Shown: one piece after another, positions 33,074 to 46,145 of the stretch | Layout of the letters: every line of letters starts with the position of its first letter | Position numbering within the stretch: position 1 is the first letter of the stretch | NCBI RefSeq assembly: GCF_947507565.1 | Contig: NC_089182.1 | Location: 2,976,001 to 3,040,000 of the forward strand | DNA: 64,000 nt | Source of the DNA: Oscarella lobularis | Taxonomy: Eukaryota > Porifera > Homoscleromorpha > Homosclerophorida > Oscarellidae | Direction of reading: 5' to 3' | The notes under the pieces: generated by a model | Database searches by the model: none | Told to the model about the DNA's origin: nothing | Seen by the model: only the letters and a program-made list of their open reading frames with translations | Made by a program: the position numbers and the translations under genes

Positions 33074-33942
33074 TTATTTATCCGGCTCTTCTCGAAATAT
33101 GAGCGAAATTCTTCGTTGATTGGGAATGAAATTGTTTTTAAAACTGGACGTTGAATCTAGTATTGCGTGAGTGTAGTTATATCGTAGAGGTCCCCTAAAC
33201 AAGCAAATAGGTCTAAAAACTGTGTAGTGGTGTAGTACGGTGCACCTCAGGATGTAGAGTGATCGTTGTTCTAGCAAGACTTCGATCCAGTCTCTAGTGG
33301 CGTCCTGCTCTGATTCAAGTCGCATTACACGAGTTGAAAGTAGACTCAGACCAGCAATTGTCGGACCACAAAACTGCAAAATCTAATAAGTAGAAATATA
33401 TGTATTTTTATATAACTCAAATACCTTCACGCTATCTATGTGGGGCTTGATAATACTAGAGAATAATAGCCTTATTTAAAAGACAACTAAAATTGGTTAT
33501 GTATTACCCTTTTTCTGCTAAATCTAAAACGTGCGTGTGGGTTAGAGGTTTCGACGACTGTGCAAACGATACTTTCTTCACTCGTTGCACTATGACCTCA
33601 CTGCACGGACGCCACGACGCAATTTCGGTTTCCCTGTACCCATGTATCGCCTGAAGGCAATTACTGTAGTACTAAAAAGGCGCGATGTCATTGACTGACG
33701 TTGTCCCAGTGGTCGTACTCGTACTTCTTTCTGCCCAACGTCTTTTCTATTTCGTCGACTAGAGTGTTCTCCTCTTCGCTGCTTACGAAATTGGGTACAA
33801 CGGTCAGGTTCTCGCCCACTTCCCGGGCGTCGTTCGGTATGCAAACATAGGGCGTCAAGAATGCGTTTAGTCGACGGCTTAGGGACAAAGGAGACTTTGC
33901 AGCTAAAAGTACGCCACTCGTAAGACGATGCAGAGAAAGCAT
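33074..33942 (-). CDS. ALKBH7: ALKBH7, mitochondrial AlkB-type 2OG dioxygenase
   Basis: A mitochondrial 2-oxoglutarate/Fe(II) enzyme linked in mammals to programmed necrosis and mitochondrial RNA demethylation. The ATG at 33942 gives a basic, Ser/Leu-rich N-terminus suited to mitochondrial import (MLSLHRLTSGVLLAAKS). FVSSEEENTLVDEIE and KKYEYDHWDN match the family. Following exons give IHGYRETEIASW, then the HxD metal motif in IKPHIDSVK, then FCGPTIAGLSLLSTRVMRL, LLEQRSLYILR, RYNYTHAIL (third metal His) and RRISLIFR (2OG Arg). All metal and cosubstrate ligands are present. Five or six exons. Start codon lies 85 bp from that of the divergent phosphatase gene. Confidence 0.93.
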
Positions 33943-34027
33943 CGTCTCAAAAAAGAGCTGTAGAAAACGGAAGTTCCTGTCACGTGATGAGAAGAACCCG
34001 GAGAAGGTCGCCCCGACGCCCGTGACG
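33943..34027. promoter_or_regulatory. 85-bp bidirectional promoter, ALKBH7 / receptor phosphatase
   Basis: Divergent start codons are separated by only 85 bp, containing a CACGTG E-box-like word (about 33981). Both transcripts must start in this interval, or overlap. Confidence 0.5.
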
Positions 34028-37000
34028 ATGTCCTGCTTGCGTCTTCTCTTTCTTTTCCTCTTATTCGTCTGCGATATATTCGCTGGTAAGTTGACAAAAT
34101 TTAGCCTCTGCCTCGTCGTTTCTCGTACGCGTACGTTTCTCGTTCCGGGGCGGATCGCTCACGTCACGAGGGTGTCACTAGGCGAGGCACCCTTCTAGTT
34201 TGCCGAACCGCGACTAGAATGCCCCCTCTGGCAAGGTTTCTTCGTTTCGTTTACGTAAAATGTATGCAATCCGGAAATTGTGGCTCCTCTGGGACCCAAG
34301 CGCTTGAGTTAGTCTCTCAATGTCTTGGACAGCCAGTGCAGAATTCGTCTACGTTGTTTAGAGCATGTTGAATTTACTGTCTGTTTTGTAGAAATGAACG
34401 TGACTCTAAATGCCGTGACGAACAAGCTGAAGTTTGAAGAAAAAGGCATTTACCCCGGCAGTTCATATGATAGAGCCGTGGATGGGAAAAAAGGTCAAAA
34501 TTGGGGGGATTGCGCTATATCTGCATCGTCTACTCCAACCGTATGGCTGTCAATTGATTTGCTTCATCTCTACTCAGTGAGCAAGATTAAATTGTTATCC
34601 CGTGGACGCTATGGACGTGGCTCTCAAATCTACGTGGGAAGGAATGCTATCAAGTCGGATGGAACCGGTGATAATCGATGTGGGAGTAGCGTTGTGTTTC
34701 CTAATCCAGCTCCATCTACATTTACTAACTTTTCTTGTTCACTTATCAATTGGGTTCAACATGTCAGCATTCGACGACACGGACAGGATGATGGGAAGGG
34801 TGATCCACAGTATTTGCAAGTGTGTGAAGTTGAAGTGTATTATGATGAAACCAAGGGTAGGAATCCATAACGAAAACGTAGTGAGTCAACTATTTTCTGT
34901 TTATATAGATCCCGGTATCACCATAACCAAGAACGCTGCAGAAATTTCAAAATTAGACGTTACAAAAGGAGACATTGTACTCTGTGGTTCACCAAAAGGA
35001 GACTTTGGCCCAACATGGAAATTTCCTGATGGAACAGACGTTTCAGAACAGAACTCTGCTACTATTAGTCAAGCTGATGGCTCATCAGGATATAAAGAAC
35101 TGCGTTTGAGTCCTCTTACGTCTACTCCTCCAAATGGTCAGTACGAATGCCAGTACACAGCAAACAACAGTACAGAGACCAAAACAGTCAATCTTACATT
35201 TACAGGTATGTTACGTTAATTTGTGTGGAACGTTAAAGGCATTTGGCCTTTTTTGATAGCTGATTGTCAAGTAAGCTCGTGGTCAGCATGCTCATCATCA
35301 TGTGGACGAGGAACAAGGACAAGGACCATTACTCGAAAAAAAGTTGGCGCTGGCCAGGATTGTCCCTCTCCTTTATCAGACGATTGCGCAAATACAAACT
35401 GTGAGTTTATATGTTCATCTACAAGGCTGATTCTATTGGTGCTTTGGTAGGTGGTCAAATTGACATGACGGCAATAGGTGCTGTTGCTACCCACGGTCCA
35501 TTAGCTACGATTAATAGTAGGTTCCAGGCTTCACTGGCTATTGATGGCGTTACAAATACTAAATGTGCTGCAACTCTACCATCAACGAAGCCGTGGTTGC
35601 GAGTTGATTTAAAGACAGCTTATTTGATCACAAGCGTAGAAACGTCATTTTATGAAGATCGAGGCAACGGTGCGTTTGTGCGGATAGGAAGTGATTTGAC
35701 CAATGATGGAAATGACAATCCGCTGTGTGGTACTGTTTCGAATAGAAGTAATGGGGCAAGTGTTTGGACAACAACAATTGCGTGTTCTCCTTCATTGTGG
35801 GGACGGTACATTAACGTTCAAAAGATTTTTCCAAATAATTTTTACCTTAGCCTGTGTGAATTGAAAGCAAACTATGGTAGGAAGAATAGCCTTATATAGA
35901 GTGTCTCCTTACACTTTTTGATCATTAGAACTTGACGTTGGCATTCTCTACAATGATTCATCTGTTTCATCTGGAGACGTTTTTGTGTACGGTGGAGATG
36001 CACTTTCTTTTCCTGTTCTGTGCGGCGTTAATCCCGATTCAACAAAATTGAACTCATTGCTAAATATTCAATGGAAATCAGGCAACAGTCCAATTTCGTC
36101 GTCTAATTCCGCCGATGTTAGACAATCCACAGACAACAACTTTGCAAGTCTTCATATTGGAAAAGCTCCATCAACGGATACAACATACACGTGCCAATTC
36201 ACGTGGATTGATAACAAGCAAAAAACCCTACAGTTTAACCTAAACATCAACGGTGCGTGGCATGCTCACAATAGATGACAATAAAGATAAAGTTTTTTTC
36301 TGCAGTCGATTGCGGGTGGAGCTCATGGTCTTCCGGATGCCCAGGTTCTTGTGGTGTGGGTACAAGAGTGCGAACAGCTAACAATCCTTTGAAGAAACAT
36401 CAAGGAAAGGATTGTGTCGGTGATTCAAGCAAAGACTGTGATACTGGACAAGCACCTTGTAAGTGGAAAGCATTGTATGGCAGTATCTTAGCATTTTTGA
36501 TTGCAGGTGCTCCCGCTCCTAGTAAAACTTTAGTTAACGTCGAAGAAAGTCAAAAGGCGGATTTGGAATGTAAAGCTTCACAGTACAGTCAATTGCGGAT
36601 TACATTTCAGTGGTTCAAAAATGGAGTTCGAATAGCCAATCCGAATTCATCGGACACTTCATTGGGAGACGGAAAGTACAAGGGCACCCTGACATTTTCA
36701 TCAGTCAAAAGAGAAGACGCCGGCTTGTATACGTGCAAAGCCGATGGGCAACATGGTCTCAGCGTTGCATCTGCAGCAATAACACTTAATGTCACAATGT
36801 GTAAGTTCCTTTTGCGTCTCGTACGTAGCCAAAGGTATTTATTGTCATTTCTTTCAGATGCTCCCTTTAACGTTACAGTGAAAGCAAACACTAGTACGTT
36901 TGTACTAAAACAACCAATAGCCCTGGACTGCAGTGCGGTCGCCGAACCTGCACGCTTGGATTATAAATGGCATAGAGATGGCAAACTGATTGAAAACGAA

Positions 37001-40000
37001 AAAGATTCACAATTGTTAATTCAATCGTTTGACATCGCTGACGTTGGGATATATACCTGTACGGCTAATAACTCTCGTGGTGCAACCCAATCAAACGATT
37101 TCGAGATCGTTGGTAGGTTAAATTTTGAACCAAGTGTTAATTGAAATGGATATCTCTTTTGTAAGGACCGCCGGGAAATTGCGTCCCTGAAAGTTCGACG
37201 GGTGATTCAATTAGAATATCGGAGTGTTCCATCAACGGCAACCCGGCTGTTACAAAATACAAAGTGTCGTACCGAGTTCTCAATTCTTCCGACGATTGGT
37301 CTGAAGTAGACGGAACGTCTTTACCTATCAACATCGCTAATCTTACCGCGTTCACGGAGTATGAAGTGAAAGTGGCTTCCGGCAACCTGCATGGATATGG
37401 GCCCGGCACTGTGATGACATTTAAGACAGCTGAAGGAAGTAGGTTTCGTATTTTTAATTAACAGAGTCAGTTTTTTATTGTTGTTATTTGTTAGAGCCCG
37501 GTCCGCCAGGAAATGCGACTGCTCGTCCAACTGGGTCGAGCAGCGTTGAAGTGGCATGGTCACGTCCTCTTCAACCGTTTGGGAATATTGACTACTATTA
37601 CATCTACTATCAAGAATCGTCATCACGGAAAAGAGAAATAAGGGAAAAAGTTGAAACGGAGTTGGGATTAGTAACGAGAGCGAATCTGACCGACCTTCTT
37701 CCACGCACTAAGTACACCATTGAGGTGGCAGGAGTGAATATCAGACAATCTGACGATGTGCATCTTATTGGAGATCGGAGCTATAAAGTTGAAGTCCAAA
37801 CAGAGGAATGTTAGTGCCTATCTATCTATTTCACTTTAGAGTTCGTTTTTAGCCCGTTTGTGTTTAGCTTTGCCTTTATCAGGCAAGGACGATCCAAACA
37901 CGATCATAATTATTGTCGCAGTTGTCGTCATCATTCTCCTGATTATCATCGGAATTATTCTGGCCATAGTTATACTGAGGTTAATTATATAATCACTCAG
38001 TAAAAAAATAAAACCGATTATTTGTATTTTCACAGACGACGACGACAATCAAATGGCAAGGATATGTACGAGCCAACGAGCATGGTGGCGGTAGCGAAAA
38101 ACGGCGAAATTCTTGATACTTCATCAGGTTCATTCATAGCGGTTTCGTTCCTTGCTTATTCTACTAACCGGACCCCTTTAGATACCGCGCCTGAAGTCGT
38201 GATTGAAAATCTTTCTCTGATCATCTATGAAGGAACGACGGCTCTGCTACCCTGCGACGCCACTGGAAGCCCCCCGCCGACAATCCAGTGGTACAAGAAC
38301 CATAAGAAGGTTCCAGGAAGGAATAGTCGCTTTCATCAACTTCCCAACGGATCGCTTCAAATTGCGGCTGTCTGCAGTAAAGACGAGGGTTCGTATCGGT
38401 GCGTCGCGACCAATGGAGCCGGAAGCGACGAGCAAACGGTGGAGTTGACCGTAAAGCCGTCTGATAGTGGAGAAAAACCAAGTAAACAATCTGGAGAAGG
38501 TACAGCATCAATAACTGCTCACATGGTCGTGGTCGATAATAGAATGTTTGCCGTTATTAGGACTCCGTAGCGTGGAAGTAACGCCGCAACCAACGCCTAA
38601 AGTTCAGGGTGGTATGCATGCCGTTAACTTGGATGATTTTCCTGATCACGTTACCGCTCTGCATGAACTCAACAACGCCGGTTTCTCTGAGGAATTCAAA
38701 GTCAGTATTCTTAGTGCTAAAAGAAGCACCATGGTGACGTTGTGGCTTTTTTAAGACTCTTGGAGGCATCAGTTCCGGCGTCAAGTTTTCCACGGAGGCA
38801 GCATCAGCGAATCTTCCGAAAAATCGCTACAAGAATATTCTGACATGTAAGTTGTCGTCGTCTTCTTTAGTTTGTTTTGCATGATGTCTTTTTGGTAAGA
38901 CGATCACGCTCGTGTGCCATTGAAATCGGTGCCCGGAATGGGGAAATTGGAATCAGATTATATTGCAGCAGCTTATGTGGATGTAAGATTATGCAAGACA
39001 ACGTGTAGCCTTTCTCATTTACGTTTTTTTGCTACAGGGCCACAGCAAGCCCAACAAGTACATTGCTTCTCAAGGTTGGGTTGTCTTGCACGATTTTGGA
39101 AGCTTATTTATTTGTTTTGGCAGGGCCAAGAAAGGACACTTGCAGCGACATGTGGCGCATGATCTGGGGTGAAGACGTTAGGACTATTGTAATGCTGACT
39201 CATTTGGTTGAGAAAAACAAGGTAAGGAAAGGCGTGAAACTGTTTTTTGTTTAAAATTTTTGTAGATCAAATGTCATCAATATTGGCCGGAAAATGTTGG
39301 TTCTAACGATGTTTATGACGGGCTTTCTGTCACTCTGGATTCCATTGACAAATTTGCTGAATATGACATCAAGAAAATTGCTATCAGATTGGTGAGAAAC
39401 ATTTTTGTTAACTACTGATTAGCTTACCTTTTTTGTTATAGGGCGAAGAAACGCGAAGAATAAAGCTGTACCACTTCACTTCTTGGCCAGATCACGGCGT
39501 TCCGAAATTCTCCACAGGCCTTCTGACGTTCATCAGGAGAATCAATAGAGAATACTCAAACGAACATGGACCCATGATTGTTCACTGCAGGTCAGTAGCT
39601 TTATTCCAATTTTCCTACTTGGAGATTTACACGCACTGTCTAGTGCCGGAGTGGGTCGCACGGGAACGTTCATCATCATTGATCAGATGCTTGAAAAAAT
39701 CGAAGAGGGCCTGCCTCTTGACGTGTTCAACGCCGTTGCGTCTTTGAGAACTCGTCGTCAGGACATGGTGCAGGGGGAGGTACAGAGGAAAAGCCGCCAA
39801 TTAGGAGACCCCTTTGTGAAGACGTATTTTCATTTCAGGCTCAATACATTTTTATTCACGATGCTCTGCTTGAAGCCACTCTGTGTGGCAACACTCAAAT
39901 TGCTGTGCAGAATCTACGCAACGCTTGGGCGCGTCTCAGCAAGAAGGACAAGAGAAATCGTACCGGATTTGACCGCCAGTTCTTGGTAAGAGCTCGTATT

Positions 40001-41178
40001 TATTTTCCCTACTACTAAACGAACCATATTCGTTTTCAGGTTTTGGAGACTACCAGTCCTCGGTTTGACAAGAGTGTGTGCAAAGCTGGATTACAGTCAG
40101 GCGTTCGAAAGAAGAACAGATATTCAGAAATCGTGCCACGTAAGCAGAAAAAAGAGTTTCAATTATATGCCAAGTCAACTGTTGCTGTGTTTAGTGGATA
40201 CAGAAAGAGTCGTGTTGCGCTTGGAGGAAGAAGGAGATGACGCCTACGTGAACACAGCGGCTGGATCCAATTACATCAACGCTAGTTTTCTCAACGTACG
40301 AAGCGAGACGAGACGCTTTCTTACACAATAAAATGATTCTTGTTCTCTCAGGGCTATCGCAGACGCGACGAGTTCATCGTTACTCAAGGACCGTTGAAGA
40401 ATACTGTGAACGACTTTTGGAAGATGATTTGGGAGCAGGGCTCCTTGACGATTGTCAATCTGACTCAACTTGAAGAAAATGGCGAGGTAGATATTACTGG
40501 CATGCATATGAAGTGAATTATTATGGTCTCTGTAGGAAATGTGCTACCAGTATTGGCCTGCTTCGGAGTCAGCCACTTATGGCTCCTATACCGTCAACGT
40601 GGAGCAGACAACTCCCTGCAGCGATTACACAATCAGAAAGATGCTTCTGAGCAAGGTAAAAAAGCATTCTCTGTATCTAGTTGTCTTTTACATTTTTGCT
40701 GTGAATAGGGTTCTGAAAGCAGGTCAATTTCTCAGTTTCACTTCACAGAATGGCCGGAAGATCAGTGCCCCAAAAAAGCCACTCAAGTGCTGGACATGTT
40801 GACTCAAATGGTGAAATGGCAGCAGTCGACTGGAAACAATGTCATCACAGTACATTGCAAGTACGTTATCTGCATACACTCATAATGATTTTATTCTACT
40901 GGCGATGTTTTAGCAATGGCATTGGTCGTTCTGGCGTGTTCTGCACTCTTGTTTCGGTGCTTGACTGCATGAAGGTGGAAAGTGTGATCGACGTGTTTTA
41001 CAAGGTCAAATTGTTTCGCATCAAGAGACCCGGAATAGTTCAAACTGTGGTAAGTTGGACTTTTCTTTTTCTGCGTGAAAACAAATTTCTGTACTTTTTT
41101 TAGGATCAGTACAGATTTTGCTACCAAGCCATTGTTGACTACACCGAGGGCTTCGAAACCTATTCCAACTTCAAGTAA
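34028..41178 (+). CDS. Receptor protein tyrosine phosphatase with (FTP-Ig-TSP1)x2, Ig, Ig, FN3, FN3, TM, Ig, PTP, PTP
   Basis: The signal peptide is MSCLRLLFLFLLFVC. Ectodomain by position: fucolectin/F5-8-like FTP (34393-34855), Ig-like (34908-35206), TSP1 (35263-35400, WSACSSSCGRGTRTR), second FTP (35450-35875), second Ig-like (35930-36250), second TSP1 (36305-36460), two Ig (36507-36795, 36858-37111), and two FN3 (37168-37440, 37496-37810). The transmembrane segment is at about 37895-37980, followed by RRRRQSNG. Exon 38182-38499 then encodes a full Ig domain (LLPCDATG, IQWYKN, DEGSYRC) on the cytoplasmic side. PTP D1 has WPDHGVP and the active site VHCSAGVGRTG (across the intron at 39591-39643). 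D2 has WPEDQCP and VHCNNGIGRSG. The stop is TAA 41176-41178. D1 should be active; D2 lacks the general-acid Asp. About 25 exons; phases checked around TM and Ig. Not assignable to a vertebrate RPTP subtype. Confidence 0.9.
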
Positions 41179-41287
41179 GTCATATTCAGGCTTCAGTTAG
41201 CATTAGCCTTAGCATCGTTATTCTATACCGTACGTGTCTTGGTGTCTGTTTTTCAATGTTTTTTTTGATGTTTTGTATTCTACGCTT

Positions 41288-41345
41288 TTAGAGAACTTTA
41301 CCAGAAAATTAGAGAACTTTACCAGTAGATTAGAGAACTTCGTTT
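41288..41345. repeat. 21-bp tandem repeat between phosphatase and CFAP57
   Basis: Two full copies and one partial copy of a 21-bp unit beginning TTAGAGAACTTTACCAG lie in the 230-bp spacer between the phosphatase stop and the CFAP57 start. Position suggests a 3' UTR or promoter element; function unknown. Confidence 0.8.
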
Positions 41346-41408
41346 TAGATCGCGCGCAGGTCTGAACGCGCGCTAGAACAATACCATAGCAACGACACTA
41401 CGCAAAAC

Positions 41409-44400
41409 ATGTCGATAGCGAACGCAATCCAACGGCACGTCTTTGGCCTCAAGGGCGACGTCGCTTCGAACGTCGTCTATGTGGACGAACAAACGATACT
41501 CTATCCGGCCGGCGGGAACATCGTTCTCTTCAACACCGACGCGAAATCGCAGCGGTTCGTCCCCACGACTCCAGGCGCCCTGGGCGTCACATGCCTCGCC
41601 GTTAGCCCGAATCGGCGGTAAGGAAACAAACGCTTGCGTCCGCACTCTTCCTAAATCGCGATTTGCAGCTATTTGGCCGTGGCCGAAAAGGGGCAAAAGG
41701 GCACCGCATCGATCTACGATCTTCACTCGCTTCGCAAGCGCAAAGTGTTGAGTCACGCCGACTGTCAGTCGCAGGAGTTCGTCAGCTTGGCGTTCTCGCC
41801 CGATTCGAAATATCTCGTCGCACAATCGGGACGACCTGATTGGATGCTCGTCTATTGGACGTGGGAAAAGTCCAAAGTGAACGCCGTCACCAAATCGACA
41901 AACGCGCAGAACTCGCCCGTTTTTCAGGTAAAAGAAAAAGAAACCATTGGGCAGTTGATTTCTGTATGTCTTCCCTATAGGTTACTTTCAATCCTCAAGA
42001 CAACACTCAGCTGTGCGTCGTCGGATCTGGCATATTCAAGCTCTATCGCTACAGCGAGGGAAATCTCAAGCAGTTCGCCGTGCAGCGCAACGAGACGAAC
42101 AACTACCTCTGTCAGACGTGGGTCTCCGAAGATCGAGTCGTCGCCGGAACCGATCAGGGAAAAGTCGTCTTATTCGAAGCCGGCGAAATGAAAGCCGAAA
42201 TTGCCGTCACGTCGCACACGGCACGCTCAGGAATGACGTCAGCGGCAGAAAGGTAGAATATTCCGCCTCCTCAAATATGAGATGAGAGCCTTCACAATAG
42301 GAGTAGTATGGTGAGTGGAACTGCGGCTGAAAGCGGCGGCTCAAACGTTCCTCCCGTTCGAGCGATTCTAAGCCACTCCAAAGGCTTCTTCTGTTGCTGC
42401 GGCAACGGTCTCGTTCACGGATACGAACGAAGCGACGAAAAGGACAGGGAGTACTATAAGAAGGTGAAGGAAATCGAAGTGCCGACCGCCATGTCAGACG
42501 TGCAAGGAAGTCAAATCTTCGTCGACGTCGGTCGAGAAGTGACCGCTATAGCGTTGAGTCCATCGGAGGATAGTCTCGTGTGCAGCACGCAGGGCCAGCA
42601 GTTGTACACGCTGATGCTGTCTAGTGCGGAGATAAGCAAGGTTTGGGACTCGAATCCATGTCCTCTTTTATCTATGTTTGATTTTAGCAAGGAGAACGGC
42701 CTGAGTTTGATTTGCTATCGCATCCGTTTCACAGTGGGCCCATTACTGGTATGGGCGTTTGCGCTCGAAAGCCGCTTATTGCCACGTGTTCCATGGATAA
42801 AACGGTCCGAATATGGAACTATGAAACCCAGTATGAATACACCCTCGGTTTTGAATCTAAAATTTATTGTTTCTCTTAGTGTATTGGAATTGCAGAAGGA
42901 TTTTCCCGAGGAGGCGTACAGCGTCGCCTTGCATCCGTCCGGACTGTTTCTTCTCGCCGGATTCAGCGACAAACTTCGACTGATGAATCTGCTCATCGAC
43001 GACATACGCCCGTTCAAGGAGTTCACGCTGCGCGGATGTCGAGAGGTAAACACTCAAAAAAAAAAGAAATGAACACATCATGAGACGATTCTTTTCGCGT
43101 GGCAGTGCGCGTTCAGTCACGGCGGACACCTCTTTGCCGCTGTCCACGGAAACGTCATCCAAATCTATTCGACGTATTCCTTCGAGAACATCGGCAATCT
43201 GAAAGGTCACAACGGCAAGGTGAGAAGATCGATTCAGGATTACTATAATTGCATCTCTTCTCCCCCCCAAAAAGATTCGCGGTCTCGTTTGGAGTCACGA
43301 CGACGGGAAAATCATTTCGTGCGGCCAGGAGGGCGCCGTGTACGAGTGGAGCGTCAAGACGTGCAAACGCGAAGGCGAGACGGTGCTCAAGTCGTGCAGC
43401 TACACGGGCGTAACGCTGTCGCCGGACGCGAAGACGACGTACGCCGTCGGATCGGATCGAACCCTAAAGGAAATGATATTGACCGAATCGCAGGTAAAGT
43501 AGTCGAGATTTTTTTTTTGATCGCCATTAGGGAGATTCTTAATTAAGGTTGTGCGTGACGTCGATTCCGACGACGTCGTCTTGACTCAAATCGTCCTGTC
43601 GAGATCGGGTCGAATGATGTTTACTGGCACGTCGTCCGGCAGCGTTCGATCGATTAAGTTTCCGTTGACCGTTCCAGGCGAATGGACGGAGCATCAAGCT
43701 CACGCCGGATCGGTGACGAAGGTTAGAGAGAGACAAAGGCTTTGCGTTTGATTACTAGGCTGGGTTTTCTAGATGCGACTGTCGTGGGATGATCAGTACT
43801 TGTTCACTGGCGGGGAGGACGGGAGTCTGTGCTTGTTTAGAGTGCAGGATAAGGAGGGTCGCGGCTTGAAGCGTGATCGGGAAATTCAGTACGCCGAGGA
43901 GATTCTCATAACCAAGTCAGATTTGGAAGAGAAGGTAGGAGGTGGATGTCTAATGCGCGGAGGGGTGCACGAAGAGGTTTTCGCTTAGAATCAAGTTATG
44001 ACTGAGTTGAAAACTCGCGTGGAAGAGCTGAAGATGGAGAACGAGTACCAGCTCAGATTGAAGGACATGAATTACAATGAGAAGATTAAGGAGTTGACGG
44101 AGAAATTCATGCAGGAAATGGAAACTTTGAAGACAAGGCATCAGGTAAAATCCTGAGCTAATCTTTTTTGTTGTAAATAAATGAATTTTTGTGTGTAGGT
44201 TCTAAAAACCGAGAAGGATAAGGACGAAGTGAGACACACGGAATACCTTTCGGAAATAAGTGCGAGACATCAGCGAGAGCAGCAAGAATTAGGTACGTCA
44301 ATCGCGCCACTCCGCTGCCTGCGAGATTAGACACCTTTTTTTCTATAGAGTCACTAAATAATCAGAAGTTGATGGCCGAGTACGAAAAGTACCAGGAGCT

Positions 44401-46083
44401 TCAAGCCAAGGCTCAAAAGATGCAGGAAGATTACGAGAGACAGTTGACTTTTTCTGAGGAAGCAAAGGAGCAGGCGGTTAGCGAGACAACCGAATACTAT
44501 GAAGGCCAAAAGGCAGAACTGGAAGCCAGACTGAAGCAGGTTAGTTTGCTTCATTCCTCCAATTGAATTTTTTTCTGAGTTGGATATTTAGATTGAAGAG
44601 GAAAAGGAGTATTTGCAGCGGGAGCATAAGGAGACGCAGCGACAGATCGAAGAAGACGCCGATCAGGAAATACTCGACGTTAAGAACAAATACGAGCGAC
44701 GACTTCGCGACGAGGTCGAAGCGAACATGAGACTCAAAGGAGAGACAGGAATTATGAAGAAAAAGGTAAAGACGCTTTGAAAATGAGTCGTAGTGCGTTG
44801 ACAGGGATGCGTTTCAGTTTGCCACGCTGGAGAGGGAGCGAAAGGAGCAGAAAGAGGAGATACAGCGTCTTCACGGCGAGGAGAACAAGCTGCGCGCCGT
44901 GATACGATCGCTGGAGAAAGATATCGTTGGATTGAAGAAAGAAATTCAGGAGAGAGACGAAACGATTCAGGATAAGGTATGAGATAGACGTGAGCATTCT
45001 GCCTGTACTATGTATAGGTGTTCTCTTACAGGAAAAGAGGATCTATGATTTGAAGAAAAAGAACCAGGAGCTGGAGAAGTTCAAGTTCGTGTTGGACTAC
45101 AAAATCAAGGAGTTAAAGAAGCAGATCGAACCGAGAGAGACCGAGATCAAGGCAAAGGAAGATCAAATCAACGAGGTGAGACCGCAATAGGACAGGGGGG
45201 AAATGCGGAAACAATTTCTCCAGATGGAACAAGAGCTCGATCAGTTCCATAAGAAAAACCAGTCGCTGGAATTGCGAATAACGGAACTAAATCAAAAATT
45301 AAAAGCCTCTGATAAAGAGCTTAGGAGAGAAAGACAGAGAGTAAGAGGAAAGGGGAGGCACATTGCAACGTCACTAATACGTATGCTCAACTGCAAAGGT
45401 TCACGATACCGAGGCTGTATGCAAAAGATTTCAAACGGATTTGCATCACACCGTGGGTCTGATCCAAGAACCCAAGCAACTAAAAGAGAGCGTCGAGCAG
45501 CTGTACAGAAAGCACGTGGGCGATGACAAGGTAAAAATATTAATTGATTAATTAATTAACGACATTACGCCGTTTTTTAGCCGGAATTGGTGAGAGTGGA
45601 TCAGGACATTCAACAGGAGTACAGCCGACAGCGAGAGCACTTGGAAAGAAGCGTCGCTTCTTTGAGAAAGAAACTCGCCAAGGACAGCGAAATTCATCGA
45701 GCAGACAACGTTCGCATCATGCAGGTTAGAACTATAGGCGTTAGTGGTAAGTCTCGTGACGTATTACGCAGGAAAACGTCACGTTGATTCGCGAAATCAA
45801 TGACTTGAGGAAGGAACTCAAGATTGCGAGAGGTCAAGTGCACGATTTCGAAGTGGCGCTCACTGTCGCCAAAAAGCAGGGCATGGGAGTCAGTGCTGCC
45901 TTTCCCGAACGCTTCGGAAAGAGCACGAGCTCGTTGGAATCGGCTGATGCCGCCGAAAACGTGCGAATCATCGAAATGCAGCGAAACGAGATACGAAAGC
46001 AACGGCAACGAATCGAGGAGCTAGAAAACTCGGCTCTTCGACCCAGTTCAACGGGAAAACTGCCTGCATTGACCGCACACTAG
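41409..46083 (+). CDS. CFAP57: CFAP57 (WDR65), axonemal WD40/coiled-coil protein
   Basis: An inner-dynein-arm associated axonemal protein in algae and animals. The ATG at 41409 gives [20 protein letters not shown], matching the family. The N-terminal half (to about 43830) consists of two WD40 propellers, with diagnostic words [71 protein letters not shown] and [13 protein letters not shown]. The C-terminal half is a long coiled coil ([62 protein letters not shown]), ending TAG 46081-46083. More than 20 exons with introns of 45-110 bp. Strong end-to-end agreement with the animal protein supports completeness. IFT88 begins 62 bp after the stop on the same strand. Confidence 0.95.
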
Positions 46084-46145
46084 ACATTTAAGTTATCCTA
46101 GCGTACTCTAAGTGCGATCTTAGCAACGCGCATAGAAACAAGAGA

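Noticed and set aside
41288-41345. Possible CRISPR-like or transposon repeat
   Set aside because: Only two and a half short direct copies without spacers or inverted ends; a simple tandem repeat.
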